Shown here piece after piece: positions 1 to 10,994 of a stretch of 64,000 nucleotides of DNA. The notes beneath the pieces were generated by a model. That model ran no database searches. It was not told where the DNA came from and was given only the letters and a program-made list of their open reading frames with translations. Made by a program: the position numbers and the translations under genes. The DNA is taken from contig JABYQR010000264.1 of assembly GCA_022592445.1 (NCBI GenBank), forward strand, positions 1 to 64,000. Reading direction: 5' to 3'. How positions within the stretch are numbered: position 1 is the first letter of the stretch; each line of letters begins with the position of its first letter. The stretch is from Cytidiella melzeri. Its lineage: Eukaryota; Basidiomycota; Agaricomycetes; Polyporales; Irpicaceae.

Positions 1-4
1 ATCG

Positions 5-284
5 CGATTGTGTGGACATTGTGGAGGCAACCATCAGACACAAGTGTGCCAAAGCCGGTTCCTTGGGTACCCCCTAGGCAACAGAAGGTGGCTGCCAGCA
101 CTCTCTTCGATCCGTCCACTTCGGCCCCCTCGTCGTCCTCGTCGCGAGGCCCTTACCTACCCCGCCCGCCGCAACCGTCGCCAGCTCTTCGTCTTCAACT
201 CCGTTTGACTACGATGCCATCATGAAGCAGATGTCATCGCTCACGGATCAAGTCAAGCAGCTGGGAAATCAAAGGGATTTTTAG
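5..284 (+). pseudogene. gag: gag C-terminal fragment of element A
   Basis: Frame starting at base 5 encodes a zinc knuckle, CGHCGGNHQTQVC (C-x2-C-x3-H-x4-C, one residue shorter than the usual CCHC spacing). A Ser/Pro-rich linker and a short helical C-terminus follow, but they lie in two other frames, so at least two small indels separate the knuckle from the stop. The last gag codons run into TAG at 282-284. The pol frame is -1 relative to this, at the same place as the gag/pol junction of element B. Gag binds RNA and builds the virus-like particle. Only the end is in the window. Confidence 0.75.
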
Positions 285-2423
285 AAAGGACTCCAGGTGA
301 AACCGCACCCTTGAGTCCCTCTAGAAAGACCTATATAGAAGAAGTGGAGGACATTGATGATTTCCCCACGGACACAGTTTTTAGCACGCCTGTAGTAAAT
401 ACCCGCCCCGCTCAGCAACCGGATTCGCCGCCTTCAGTTTTATCTAACGACATGTATAACTACTATGAAACCTTGTCGTCTTGCATAGTGCCTGAAATAG
501 ACCCTCTTAGTATGCACTTCCGAGTTCCGATCACGCTCAAAGGAGTGTTCAGAGAAAAGGGCATCAAAGCTATGATTGACTCAGGAGCCACCGCATTGTT
601 CCTAAGTCAAGACTTTGTCAACCGGCACGAGTACGTACGGTCCCCTTAGAAAGACAGATCCCACTCCACAACATCGATGGGACTCTAAATCAAGGAGGAC
701 GTATCACACACAGAGCAGAGCTCGAACTACAAGTTGGAGCTATTAAGGAGAACGCAACATTCTTGGTCACAGACATTGGACCAGAGGATTGCATTCTAGG
801 CTACCCTGGCTCCACAAAGCAAATCACAAGATCAATTGGGCCACCGGAGAAATGGGACTGGAAGCCGAAGAAGACTTCGAACCCTTCCAGTCTATCACCG
901 CCAACCGAAAGCAGAGACGGCCTGGCTCAGAGCTGGGATCATTCAGGACACCAAAGAAGAACTTTGGTCCTGTGCCAGCTATACGTACTCTACAGACATT
1001 GCGGCTAAGCCCATCAATCCAAAGAGCAACAGACGTTGAACAGATGGTTCCAGAAGAATACCGCAGACACCAGAAAGTCGTTTCTGAAGAAGCATCACAG
1101 CGCCTTCCAGAGCACCAACCCTGGGATCACACGATTGATCTAACAGAGAACCCAAAGATGTTCAGATCCAAGGTCTACCCCATGTCTCCGAATGAACAAG
1201 CGGAGTTAGACAAGTTTATTGAGGAAAACCTAGCGAAAGGATATATTGTCCCTCCAAATCGCCATGGCCTCACCGGTATTCTTCGTCAAGAAGAAGGATG
1301 GCAAGCTCCGGCTTGTTCAGGATTATCGACGGTTGAATGACATCACAATCAAAAACCGCTACCCACTCCCCTTGGTATCAGACATTACCAATCGCTTCGT
1401 CAAGCCAAATCTTCACCAAGTTTGATGTACAATGGGGTATCATAACATTCGGATAAGGAGAATGACGAATGGAAGGGTACATTTGTGACAAACCGAGGGC
1501 TGTTCGAGCCTAAGGTGATGTTGTTTGGCATGACCAATTCTCGGCCACGTTTCAAGCAATGATGAATCCATCTTTGCTGATCTCATTGCGGAAGGAAAGT
1601 CTCGGTCTACTTAGATGACATCCTTGTCTTCAGTTCAGACATTGCGGAACACCGGAAAATTGTTCATGAGGTACTATCTCGACTTGAAGCCAACGACTTG
1701 TATCTTCGCCCCAAAAATGCGAATTTGAACAGTCACAAGTCGAGTACCTGGTTTAATCATTGGTAACGGAAAGATCCGTATGGACTCGGGTAAAATAGAA
1801 GCTATCACCAATGGCCGGTACCACAGAACCTCCGTGATGTACGCGGCTTTATTGGATTTGCCAACTTCTACCGACGTTTCATCAAGGACTTTGCGCGGCA
1901 TACTCGTCCTCTTCACGATCTCACCAAGAAAGACCAACCTTGGAAGTGGGGAGAAGCACAGCAGAACGCCTTTCAAATGCTCAAAGATGCGTTCACTCAG
2001 GAACCAATTCTAGTCACATGGGAACCCAATCGTCCCACACGTATTGAAGTTGATGCGTCTGGCTTTGCAACTGGAGGGGTTCTATTGCAGAAACTAGAGG
2101 ATGGACAATGGCACCCAGTAGCGTTTCGGTCTCAGTCTATGGCCGAAGCGGAACGGAACTATGAGATCTATGATCGAGAAATGCTCGCTATCATCAGAGC
2201 TCTCGAAGATTGGCGTCACTATTTGGAAGGATTACCCGCGCCCTTCGAGATTATCACAGATCATCAGAATCTGCAGTACTGGCGTACCGCTCAGGACCTG
2301 TCTAGACGACAAGCTCGGTGGTCCTTATACCTTAGCCGGTTTGATTTCGTGTTGACCCACAAACCCGGAAAGACCCTTACTCAAGGTGACCCGCTGTCCA
2401 GAGTTAGACCTTGGAAGTGCTAG
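281..2423 (+). pseudogene. pol: pol of element A: protease, RT and RNase H, frameshifted
   Basis: Aspartic protease motif AMIDSGATALF lies near 570-600. It is followed by the DIGPED...LGYPWL protease tail and the linker to RT (around 760-1250). RT is recognisable up to VPP at about 1255 and then changes frame repeatedly. The catalytic YLDD box is still readable around 1610-1625. RNase H is an open stretch from 1977 to 2423 with EVDASGFATGG, YEIYDREMLAIIRALEDW and TDHQNLQYW, the normal Ty3 RNase H landmarks. A one-base shift near 2400 separates it from the integrase frame. At least four frame changes make this copy unable to encode a complete Pol. Confidence 0.88.
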
Positions 2424-4030
2424 ATGCATCAGACAACAAAGAACAAGTTGTGCTGAGACCCGAATACTTCCAAACCGTAGCTGCCTCAAGTACTCTAGAA
2501 ACAGACCCATTGGAAGCTCAAATCAGAGACATCAGCCTTCAAGAAGCAGAAGTGGTTCAGGGATTAGCCAAGCTAAAGAAGGACGGACCCCAGAAGTTGA
2601 CAGATGGTGGACTAGAGTGGGAAGAAGACAGCGGACTGGTGTACTACAAAGGAAAGCTGTACATTCCTAAAGATCGAGAAGTCCGAAAGGAGATTGTACG
2701 TCGATGCCACGATGCACTACCAGCAGGACATCCTGGCAAACACGCAACCCTGGAACTAGTAACACGGCACTATTGGTGGCCTCGTATGGCATCATTCGTA
2801 GAACAATACGTCCTCGGATGTGACAAGTGTCAGCAAACCAAATCAGCACAGCACCCGGTTGCCCCAATACAGCCTATCGAAGTACCAGACGGACCTTGGC
2901 AGGTGGTTGGTGTAGACTTAGTCGGACCATTCCCACGCAGTAAAGGTTTTGACATGATTGCCGTGTACACAGACTTGTACAGCAAGCAAACACATGTAAT
3001 TCCAACTCAGTCTACGGTCACAGCAGACGGTATAGCCGACCTTCACATCAGAGAGGTGTTCAGGCTCCACGGCATTCCCCGACAGTTTATATCCGATAGA
3101 GGACCCCAGTTTGCAGCTCGTGTCATGCAAGCGTTGTACAAACGGCTAGGCATCACTGGCGCCATGACTACCGCCTACCACCCTCAGGCCAATGGTCAAA
3201 CGGAAAGAACAAATCAAGAGGTAGAAAAGATTCTACAACTCTTTGTTGACCTACGACAAGATGATTGGGCAGAATACATCCCAGTGGCTGAATTTGCCAT
3301 CAACTCCCGGGTCAACTCATCTACTCAGCATTCTCCGTTTGAAGTCATGTACGGGTATCTACCGGACTTTACCATTCCCATTGGTCGTCAAAGTCGTATG
3401 CCAAATCTAGACGCACGCCTAGAAAAGCTCAGACAGGTTCGGGCAGAAGCCGAAGCTGCCTCGCGTCTCTCTAAGGAAAAGATGGCTGAAGCTTCCGGAT
3501 ACACCCGTAGAGCTACTCCAGTCTTCAAGGAAGGGGACCTCGTGTGGTTGTCTTCCAAGAACGTCAAAGTACATCAGCAGTCTGACAAGCTAGGGCCTAG
3601 ACAGCTTGGTCCCTTCACAGTTCTTCAGAAGACCGGTGAACATACATATCGGATCAAACTCAAATCCGGGTATCGTATTCACGACAACATCAACGTCGAA
3701 CGGCTATCTCTGTATCAAGGAAACGAAGTAAACGGCCTCATACCAGAACCACCAGCACCGATCATAGTAGATGATCAACAAGTCTATGAAGTCGAGAAGA
3801 TCCTAGACAGTCGGATCTATCGGAAGCAAATGCAGTACCTAGTCAAATGGAAAGGCTATGGAGAAGGCGATGTAACGTGGGAACCTGCAGTAAATCTGAC
3901 CAATGCGAAAGAGAGCATTGCAGAGTTCCACGCCAGACATACCAACGCACCTCAGAAATTGCCCAAAGCACTCTTCGACTCTATTCCTTGGAAACCGTTG
4001 GAAGGACATCACAGAAGCTATTGCATCTGA
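2411..4030 (+). CDS. pol: integrase with chromodomain, element A (pol 3' part, open frame)
   Basis: Open frame of 539 codons, really the end of pol rather than a separate gene. HHCC zinc finger: H100, H107, C137, C140 (numbering from the first codon of the open stretch). Catalytic triad D169, D229 and E265, with exactly 35 residues between the last two (D,D35E). GPY/F-type module around 395-415 (LGPFTVLQKTGEHTYRIKL). Chromodomain at about 459-508, with aromatic positions Y459, W480 and W490, which in characterised chromodomains bind methylated histone H3 and steer integration to heterochromatin. The first codon is not an authentic start: a frameshift separates this frame from RNase H, so it could be expressed only from a less damaged copy. 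Confidence 0.92.
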   Translation: MEVLDASDNKEQVVLRPEYFQTVAASSTLETDPLEAQIRDISLQEAEVVQGLAKLKKDGPQKLTDGGLEWEEDSGLVYYKGKLYIPKDREVRKEIVRRCHDALPAGHPGKHATLELVTRHYWWPRMASFVEQYVLGCDKCQQTKSAQHPVAPIQPIEVPDGPWQVVGVDLVGPFPRSKGFDMIAVYTDLYSKQTHVIPTQSTVTADGIADLHIREVFRLHGIPRQFISDRGPQFAARVMQALYKRLGITGAMTTAYHPQANGQTERTNQEVEKILQLFVDLRQDDWAEYIPVAEFAINSRVNSSTQHSPFEVMYGYLPDFTIPIGRQSRMPNLDARLEKLRQVRAEAEAASRLSKEKMAEASGYTRRATPVFKEGDLVWLSSKNVKVHQQSDKLGPRQLGPFTVLQKTGEHTYRIKLKSGYRIHDNINVERLSLYQGNEVNGLIPEPPAPIIVDDQQVYEVEKILDSRIYRKQMQYLVKWKGYGEGDVTWEPAVNLTNAKESIAEFHARHTNAPQKLPKALFDSIPWKPLEGHHRSYCI

Positions 4031-4087
4031 CCTCGAGTGGGCAGATGGTAGAGTCCCTGGTCTTAGTTCATCGAGGCGATGAATTTT

Positions 4088-4097
4088 AGGAGGGGGG
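4088..4097 (+). other. polypurine tract of element A
   Basis: AGGAGGGGGG lies six bases before the TG that opens the 3' LTR. This is the expected primer for plus-strand DNA synthesis. Element B has the same tract next to its 3' LTR. Confidence 0.85.
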
Positions 4098-4102
4098 TAA
4101 AA

Positions 4103-4869
4103 TGACATGGATAGTCCAACAGACCGGATTTTTCCAACATTATCACAAGTTTACAGCCTCAGGCGCCTATCTAGAGCGCTTATTTTCCAGCTAGGAGTGT
4201 TACCAGACCTAACCCTAACCCGGGTCACGTGACATCCTGCCTTATTTATCAATAGTCCAGACCCAAACCCTAGACTCAGTCTGAAGCGGTTCCAGATCAA
4301 CCTAGGCTATTGTTCTATTGTTCTTCTTCCATTGATAGGGATTCCCCAGGGATTTCCCCAGGTTTTATTGTTCTATTGTTCCATTGTTCTATTGTTATAA
4401 CTCTATTGTTCTCTTACCCTGGTCCTTGACAGTCACCCTGGTCCTTGACAGTCACCCTGGTCCTTGACAGTTACTCAGGTCCTTGACAGTTACTCAGGTC
4501 CTTGACAGTTACCCTGGTCCCTTATTGTTCTACAGTTACTCCAGCCCCACAATTACTCCAGTCCCTAGTGTGGGAACTTGTGCACAGACCACCCAGCCAC
4601 AGTATATATAGTAGCCCTTACCCTCCCTAGCTCTGCATCTTGACCTCTCTGTCATTTGCACTGCTAGGTGAGTTACTGCATGTAACTTAGTATCATACCT
4701 TATTAACTCTGTCATTTGCACTGCTAGTATCCGGCCTCTGTGCCTGCTTGCCTGCTTATCATTGACTCTGACCTTGTTGACGTCGTTGGAGATCCCTTTC
4801 CTCTTCCACAATTGTCCCCTTCCACCCTTGTTTAGGGTTTAGCAGCATAACAGCAGTCGCTCCGCGACA
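4103..4869 (+). mobile_element. 3' LTR of element A (family A LTR)
   Basis: Starts TGACATGGATAG directly after the polypurine tract and ends CTCCGCGACA at the junction with LTR E. It is 767 bp against 685 bp for the solo copy at 17304-17988. Part of the difference lies in the number of 20-bp tandem units (see 4428-4522). A TATA-like run, AGTATATATAG, is near 4600. The base run after the LTR, AGGAG (4870-4874), is the expected right-hand target duplication; the left partner is outside the window. Confidence 0.9.
4428..4522 (+). repeat. tandem 20-bp repeats in LTR A
   Basis: Five near-identical units of the form GGTCCTTGACAGTTACTCA / CCTGGTCCTTGACAGTCAC, preceded by several ATTGTTCT units (about 4310-4410). 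The solo LTR A at 17304-17988 has only about three of the long units, so unit number varies between copies. Confidence 0.9.
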
Positions 4870-5232
4870 AGGAGACCAACTATTGTATTCCATTCCCACA
4901 CCTGTGAGAACATCCTTCCATAAAGAGAACAATAGGGAAAGAACAATAAGGAGCCCATGTGGATGGTATCTATGACGTCAAACCCTAGCCATGGGCTGAG
5001 CCATGTGTTCTGTAGCCATGTGGTCTTACTTAAGCTAAGTCACATGCCAGTATGACGTAGTAGCAAGTAATGTGACCGTGTGGAGCGTCTAAGCCACGTG
5101 ATGCGGGCGCTTAATAGACGTGCAAAGGAGTTTATGCAGAGAGAATTGAAACTGGGTTGTAGCCCGGAGTTTTATAGATAAAAACAAGAGGTAAATTGCG
5201 AAAATTAAGGGCTAGTCAGGCCATCCATGACA
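4870..5232 (-). mobile_element. LTR family E, fragment (cut by element A)
   Basis: Minus-orientation copy of the LTR seen complete at 24638-25328 and 45817-46572. It opens at 5232 (TGTCATGGATGG on the minus strand) and stops abruptly at 4870, where LTR A begins. The missing half must lie left of the window, on the other side of element A. It in turn interrupts the gag of element D: the reading frame of D's gag continues right up to 5233. GCGTT (5233-5237) is the expected target duplication on this side. Confidence 0.88.
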
Positions 5233-5246
5233 GCGTTAAGCTCCTT

Positions 5247-5987
5247 TCAAGCGCCCTCCTTGTCGTCCCGTTGACCGTATTGTACCTTCAGCTCATTTTT
5301 GAACTCTTCCCACGTTCCGATCGTCTGACCCTTCGTGAGCTTCTTGATCCACGGCTCCATGTATTGAGCCGCCGCGCCTGAGAGCCGGTTCATCGCGACG
5401 GCAATACGTTCCCTGTCAGTAGCAACGTTCTCGTGGACAAGCCACAGAGAGATTTTGTTCAACCACTCGTTGAACTTGACCTTGCTGTCAGTGCCGTTGA
5501 ACTCCGGGGGTTCGCCAATCTTGGGCTGGCGCGAAGATCCTCCTTGTCCTTGAGACAAGGGAAGCTGATTAATCTGGTTGACCACATTTGTGATCGTTGT
5601 TTTGACCATATCCAGGTCAGTGTCCATCCGCTGGACTTGGGTGTCAGCAGCGCACTGCGAATATAGGTCTTGAGCGACCTTATCCACATATTCCTGGAGG
5701 TTATCCTCCAGGAGCAACAGCTGGTTGTTCCAGATAAGAACCATCTGATTCATCATGTTGTGGACTATGGCAGCAGTTGCTCCACCTTCAACCGTACAAG
5801 TAAAAGCCCATTGGGCCGTGTTCAGGTTGTGGAAAATGTGCTGCTCAAAGTTTTCCACCGAAGGGTTGTAAACAATTGGCGTGATCTTGCCAAAAGTCAC
5901 GGAGTGGGTGAGGTTGGCGGCAGCGGGGGCAGCGTTGGATCCGGCGTTAGATTGAGAGGCCATTGCTTCTAATTTCTTAGTTAGCAA
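5247..5987 (-). pseudogene. gag: gag of element D (truncated)
   Basis: 246 codons open. C-terminal half (about residues 155-245) has the Ty3-type capsid pattern: F-x-EWLNKISLWL, the RLSGAAAQYMEPW stretch and TWEEFKNELKVQYG, as in the Retrotrans_gag domain. The frame ends at TGA 5247-5249. The codon would be CGA with a single C-to-T change, and the following codons (K E L N A) stay in frame until the LTR E insertion at 5232, so the stop looks like a mutation and not a natural end. Gag would form the particle. The start used by element D could be the internal Met at residue 9. Confidence 0.8.
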
Positions 5988-6310
5988 AGGATAAGCGAAA
6001 TACTATTTCTAGTATAAGAAGAAGAGAAACACCACTTTTCACACATTGAACTCTTGTCAGAGTTGTTTTCACACATTAAATCCTTTTCAGGAAGTTGTCA
6101 CCAATTAAAATGAGGCTTGTCAGCCCATACATGTTATTCCATTTCCGCATATACAAAGGCGTTCATGTCAAACAGCCCTTCTAGCAACTCTAGGATATAA
6201 CCCCATCTTCAATGTATGTCTACAAAGCTAATCCTGCCTAAACTCTTCAAGTCCTTTTTCAATATCCTCCATTCCCTATTCGTCCTCTTGTCCGTGTAAT
6301 TCTCCTTGAA

Positions 6311-6913
6311 TCACTGTTCAACCATGAATACACGGCCGATCAGCAGCTGAGCTTTCTCCCTGCGAAAGTTGAGCTGGTGGTTAGATGATTGCCCACCACT
6401 CGAGAAGGAGGCGTCCAGCTTCTTGAGCACAGGTTCAAGCCTTTGACAGGCTGCTGTGATCATCGGTTCGAACTCCTCTTGACGAAGCATTAACTTTGTT
6501 TTATGGAAGTGGAGAGAAGCAGGGAGTGGAGTGGGAGTGGGGATGTAAGCGCGTTGGTTGCGCTCTTCAATACGCTGGAGAAGAGTAAGCTTTTCAGCTT
6601 TTTCCTTCTCTTGCTTCTCGATACAATTGAGAAGGCTGAGTTGAGACATTAGATGAGAGACCTGACTCATGCGAGCCTGGTTCTCCTCATGCTCTATGGT
6701 GGTGCGAGCCTGCTCCTCGAGGTCAATCCTCTTGATGAGGGGCTTATTATCGGGGTACTTGAGCCGGCGAGGCTTGCCAGCATCCTTGAACTTGTTGAGT
6801 GTCTCCTTGGAGATGGTGAGGCGTTCTTGAAGTCCGGTGACTTCATTACGGACAGGGATGGAGTAAGGGGCCTTGCGGCCAGACTTAGCAGAGATGAAGC
6901 GGGAAATGGGCAT
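6311..6913 (-). CDS. ORF upstream of gag in element D, unknown function
   Basis: 200-codon ORF beginning with ATG about 150 bp inside the 5' LTR boundary. It is rich in charged helix: residues about 65-120 (EEQARTTIEHEENQARMSQ to LQRIEERNQR) look like a coiled coil, followed by a Pro/Thr run and the sequence LRQEEFEPMITAACQRLEP. It shares no obvious motif with the domain at 18980-19740 of element B, but occupies the same position, between the 5' LTR and the capsid part of gag. I do not recognise it. It may be the N-terminal (matrix-like) half of Gag split off by a stop, or an independent gene. The 320-bp gap to gag holds no clear ORF. Confidence 0.55.
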   Translation of the reverse strand: MPISRFISAKSGRKAPYSIPVRNEVTGLQERLTISKETLNKFKDAGKPRRLKYPDNKPLIKRIDLEEQARTTIEHEENQARMSQVSHLMSQLSLLNCIEKQEKEKAEKLTLLQRIEERNQRAYIPTPTPLPASLHFHKTKLMLRQEEFEPMITAACQRLEPVLKKLDASFSSGGQSSNHQLNFRREKAQLLIGRVFMVEQ

Positions 6914-7059
6914 GGTGACTGTGTGACAATGCGTGATGAGCTTGACAGCTCAGTGATGTGCGGAACAAATCTCCATAAAGGAGAGGTCCTGTGTGTGCGT
7001 GGGGTAGTGCCGGCGTTGGCCTGGACTCTCTCTCCAGGTCCGGTGGTGTATAGGATCTC

Positions 7060-8158
7060 TGTCACGGTTCCACCCGTGCGGCAAATGGTTGGCGGATCAG
7101 TATTACACTGACCTTAAGTCCGGCCAGAACCAGTTACCCGTCTTCGTGCCTAGGCACTCATGGGTTTCTAGTCCTGTTGTCTAGCTCTTATAACGAGCCA
7201 TCTGACACCAGACTCCACTATCGCCTGTGGGGAGGCGCACTTTCATCATGTTGGCATAATGCCAACCCCTGCTCTGATCAGCTCTAGGAGCGTCGGGCGA
7301 GAGGGTGATTCAAGTTGTGCGCATCAAGGCATGGCCTAGACACGACTACCACTTAGAGCCTATGGTCCGGCTACCTCTATTTCTAGAGGATTTTTAGAAG
7401 GGCCCACGCACAGGCACAAGACCTAGAAGAAAGGGGAAAGAAACCTCCAGCACGTCCAAAGACGTGAGGGAGTAGGGGCAGTCTTATCCAAATGTAACAG
7501 TAATGCTACACTCACCAGATAAGTTGGTTAACTTGAGGGGGATGTGGTGAGATAGAGAGTAAGAGTGATGGTGAGCAAAGTACTGGTGGGTACTGAGTAG
7601 TCCTGGTTCAACAGAGTGGATAAGACTGAGGGGATATGCCCTCAGGAGTGCCTCTATATATACATGAAGGGGAGGACCCCAGGTACTACCCTAAGACCCC
7701 TAATACCTACATGAGTAAGCGAAGTAATCTACCATACTAAGCATACCCTATGCCCTAGTGGTGCCACTTCAATAATCAACCAATAGCAATTGTCCCCATG
7801 ACCTGACCCCATGACCCAGCTCCAAGGCTAGACTTGTTCTAGCTTGTTCTAAGACAAGGCTAGACTTTTCCAGAAGGTTCTAAGAACTATGACATCATCT
7901 AATGGAATGTTCTATACTATGACATCATAGTTCCAGCAAGTTCCACAAGGTTCCAGAGAGTTCTATCATGTGATACACAGATAAGGAAAGGAGCGCATCA
8001 GCGCATCAGAGACAGGAGGCGCATCAGCGCATCAATTGATAGGCACTGAGAATAAGCGCCAGATAAGCGCTGGATAAGCGCTTGACAAGCGCTTAAATAT
8101 TCCAATAATACCGTTGCCTGGTAAGGCAAGTCTTATAGAAACATTGAAAATCTGTGAC
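7060..8158 (-). mobile_element. 5' LTR of element D
   Basis: 1,099 bp with inverted ends TGTCAC...GTGACA. Contains short direct repeats (GCGCATCAGCGCATCA twice, 7993-8035; AAGCGC several times, 8050-8095) and the repeated word AGGTTCTA/AGTTCTA. The boundary at 8158 is fixed by comparison with the intact C LTR at 27333. Confidence 0.82.
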
Positions 8159-8299
8159 ACTATATGCGGTATGCTATTTTCTCACGATGGGCGCTGGCCC
8201 ACTATCTAATCAGTACAAGTAAAAGGTCAGATCTACTGATCTGGCCACAGGATGCTTGTGCATCAGGTAGTGCTTGCGCACATGTATCAAGCCCTAACA
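8159..8299 (-). mobile_element. 3' LTR of element C, fragment
   Basis: 141 bp matching 27333-27474 with about four differences. Starts TGTTAGGGCTTG on the minus strand right after the purine tract CCAGGGGGAGGG (about 8300-8311) and is cut at 8159 by the 5' LTR of element D. Confidence 0.88.
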
Positions 8300-8405
8300 C
8301 CCTCCCCCTGGACGAGACATCGGGTATGCGATGGAAGTTGAAGAACCAGCAGTCAATGATGTATGTAGTGTGGCCTTGCGGCCAAGTGTATGCAATGATG
8401 GGTCC

Positions 8406-10994
8406 CTACATGGTAGGGCCCAATGGTTCTGACTTCTCCGAGCCGGGGTCGGAGGGTGACGGTGACCTCGAAGGTGGCAGGGGGGACAAAGGTGAATCCC
8501 GCGGGAACATGGCCAACAGCCACTGGTTGATCTCAGCGACCTGTGGCAAGGTGATGATCTCGATGTCGAGGGACAGTAGTTCACCTGTCACCCCACGCAG
8601 CCATCGACGCACATTGTCCTCCGTGGGTTCTTCGGTCATGGCAGTTGTCTCAAACAACTGCGATGCCGTGGGCTCGATCTCCTCCTTGCTAACTGCAACG
8701 AGAGCTCGAATGAACTCGATGGACGTTGTGGTCGACGAGGATGGTGGTCCCAGGCGGGCGACTCTGATCATTCCCCTGAGACGGTCCGAGTTTCCTACTC
8801 GGCGAGTGACTGGGTCCCTTTCGATTCCAGGGATCTTGACGTCTGGATTCGCGTTGAGATAACGAATCCAAGTCTCGATGTCCTGGGGTGCTAGACTTGC
8901 GCCCGGGTCACTTGTGGGCAAAATTGGGGGTGCGGGCCTTGTGTTCGCCTGCCGGCGAGGGGGACAATTTGCAGGTTGCCCTGCGCGAGTAGTGTGTTGT
9001 GCGGGTTGCCCCGCGCGTGGTGGTAGGCGCATCATGTTGGATGGCCCAGAGGGAGGTGGTCGGCTCTCAATGCTGGCAAGCCATTCCTCGTGCGTGCGCG
9101 TGGACGGTCCCGGCGCGAAGGGGTTGTGTCGAGGAGGCGAGGACGTGGACGAGGCAGCGGGTTGACCTGCATGCGACGTCTTTGCCTTCTTCTTCTTCTT
9201 CCCCTTCTCAGCCTGCTGCTGAGTCCTGTCTGGCAGTGGGTACCAGGTAGGCCTCGGTGAGGACTCCCTCACAACTTCCTGTTTGGCAGCCGTTCGTCGA
9301 TCGCGGGGGACCTGGTTGCAGTGATGGACGTAGAGCTTCCAGAACTCGTACGCCTCAGAGTTGCACTGATCGTGCACAACGTTGCGGAGGTGCCTAACCT
9401 CGCCAACGGTCCTGGGGAACAGCCAGTGCCCAGGGTTCTGTCCATTAGAGGCGTACAGCTGCAGAGCTCTGCGGCTGTTGTCGAGCTGCCCCCACAGACT
9501 GGGCCTCACGCGTGTGAGGCGCGTGCGGTCAGGTCCCACCGCACCCTGACGTACGGTCCCTAGACCAGTGGTGAAGCCGTGCCGCTCAGACTCGGTCTGG
9601 CGGCCTAGTGGCCAGTGGGCTGGGTAGCCCGGGAACCCGTAAGGGTAGAGCTTCAGCTTGTGCTTTGTCCAGTTCACCCCCGTGATCAGATTGATCATGT
9701 TTTTGTTTGGGGGCACATCTGGCAGGCGGTCCTCACAATCCACTGGGATACCGTATATAATGCAATATCCTCGGTTCACCACGTCGGGGCCGATGATTAT
9801 CGGTACGCCCTGTGGGTCCCTCAGTGGGATGAGCCTGTCGTACACGCTCGTGTTGCTGATGTGGACGTGGGCGTTGGGGTCCCTGGCTCCCGGGGCGCGG
9901 TACCAATCGATTGTTGGGGGTTGTTGCTGTGAGGCTGGCTCCAGTCGTTGTGCGAGTGCAGCCCCTTGCGGGGCGGGTGTGATACGCTCTGCGAGCAATA
10001 CTGGTGGAGGTGTTGCCTCGCGAGGTTCAGTCTCGTCCACTGTCATGCGCTCCTCTAAGGGTGCGCACGGGGGAGTTGCCTCCGGGTGTAAAGTTCTGGA
10101 CGGACCTGGCTGTCTCTCCTCCTCATCAATCTGGCGGTCGTACTCCTCCGCCTCCTTCCTTGCCTTCGCACAAGCCCTTTTTGCCCCACGCTTCGTGGTT
10201 GGCTCGTCGTTGTACTCGCTCCAATCCTCCTCCCACTTGTCCCGCCCTTCTCCGTAGTGGTCGCGAGTGATCTCAAAGTGGTGAATCTGCTTCTTGAGAT
10301 CCTCCGTTGGGACTGTTGCAAAACGGTTCGACGCCGCTTCCCTAGATCGTGCGCATCCACGCTGCGCAAGCTCCCTCCGGAGATCCTCACTCTTGAACTC
10401 CTGGTACTTGAATTCAGATTCCGAATGGCCCAGAGCGTCCTCGGTCCCGCTGAGGCGTTCCTCGCAACATCGCAGCTCCTCTAGGTAGTAGTCGTGGTCG
10501 TGCCGTAAGCGGTCTACGTCGTTGCGTAGCCGATTGTTCTACTGACAGAGGCGATCAAGCTCGCGCGAATCAGCTCGTGGTGCTGTGACGGTGTCCCGTC
10601 GATTTTGCCGTGTAGGCAGAGATTGTAATTGTTGTTCCGCCACAAGGGCGTTGTCGAATGAGGCGGACTGGGCATGGCTGACCCTGTGCGTCATCCAGTC
10701 AGAGCAAATGGGGCAGCCGATAGGGTGTACGGCTCCTACACCTGGGATGTGGGCCCAAGGTGTGTTGTTGTCGCCAGATGGCGGTGAGGAGCTCCTCCTA
10801 CGCTTCCGTGAGGAGTGGGAGGACTCTCCTCTGGACTGCTGTGAGTCCCGTGAGCCGCTTGCGCGGCGATCCTCGCGTGAGTGACAAGGGGGTGTTGCAC
10901 AGTCTGTGCAATTTTGTGGGCGGCGAGGCAAGTGGTCTTGCGACCGTCCTTGTCCTTGCCCGTCCCGAGAGCCTTGGCTTCTGCTTGTTGACAT
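8406..10994 (-). pseudogene. Extra ORF after integrase in element C, unknown function
   Basis: One reading frame of 862 codons, interrupted only by TAG at 10539-10541 (a CAG-to-TAG change would explain it) and ended by TAG at 8406-8408, after which the frame stays open towards the purine tract. N-terminus: Ser/Arg-rich with Cys pairs (CTDC..C; HPIGCPICSDW). Residues about 155-330: strongly charged helix, likely coiled coil (RLRNDVDRLRHDHDYYLEEL). Middle (about 350-530): a Trp/Tyr/Pro-rich globular stretch (WYRAPGARDPNAHVHISNT, YPYGFPGYPAHWPLGRQ, WKLYVHHCNQVPRD). Then a basic Pro/Ser linker with repeated RAGQPA words, and an acidic C-terminal region (IETWIRYLNANPDVKIP). There is no integrase, RNase H or envelope signature. 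It lies between integrase and the 3' LTR, where envelope genes sit in retroviruses, but I see no signal peptide or membrane span. Confidence 0.75.

Larger units (their letters stand above)
1..4869 (+). mobile_element. Ty3/gypsy chromovirus A, 3' part, left end outside window
   Basis: Plus-strand LTR retrotransposon. In order it shows the end of gag with a zinc knuckle, protease, reverse transcriptase, RNase H, integrase with a C-terminal chromodomain, a polypurine tract and a 3' LTR (4103-4869). Order and chromodomain place it among chromoviruses (Ty3 group). The 5' LTR lies left of the window. The element sits inside an LTR of family E: the E sequence resumes at 4870 and its other half must be off the left edge. 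A 685-bp solo LTR of the same family is at 17304-17988. The coding part up to about 2420 is broken by several frameshifts, while the integrase frame is open. Confidence 0.93.
5233..8158 (-). mobile_element. Ty3/gypsy element D, 5' part
   Basis: Minus-strand element with 5' LTR (7060-8158), an upstream ORF (6311-6913) and gag (5247-5987), truncated at 5233 by the LTR E insertion; the rest is off the left edge. It was itself inserted into the 3' LTR of element C. The C LTR resumes at 8159 with CTATA, and the undisturbed C LTR at 27333 reads ...ACTACTATATGCGG through this point, so CTATA is the predicted 5-bp duplication. Confidence 0.85.

Noticed and set aside
7060..8158. LTR D as a solo LTR inside LTR C
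   Set aside because: CTATA at 8159-8163 has no partner to the left of 7060, whereas an ORF and a gag in the right orientation follow. It is better read as the 5' LTR of a truncated element.
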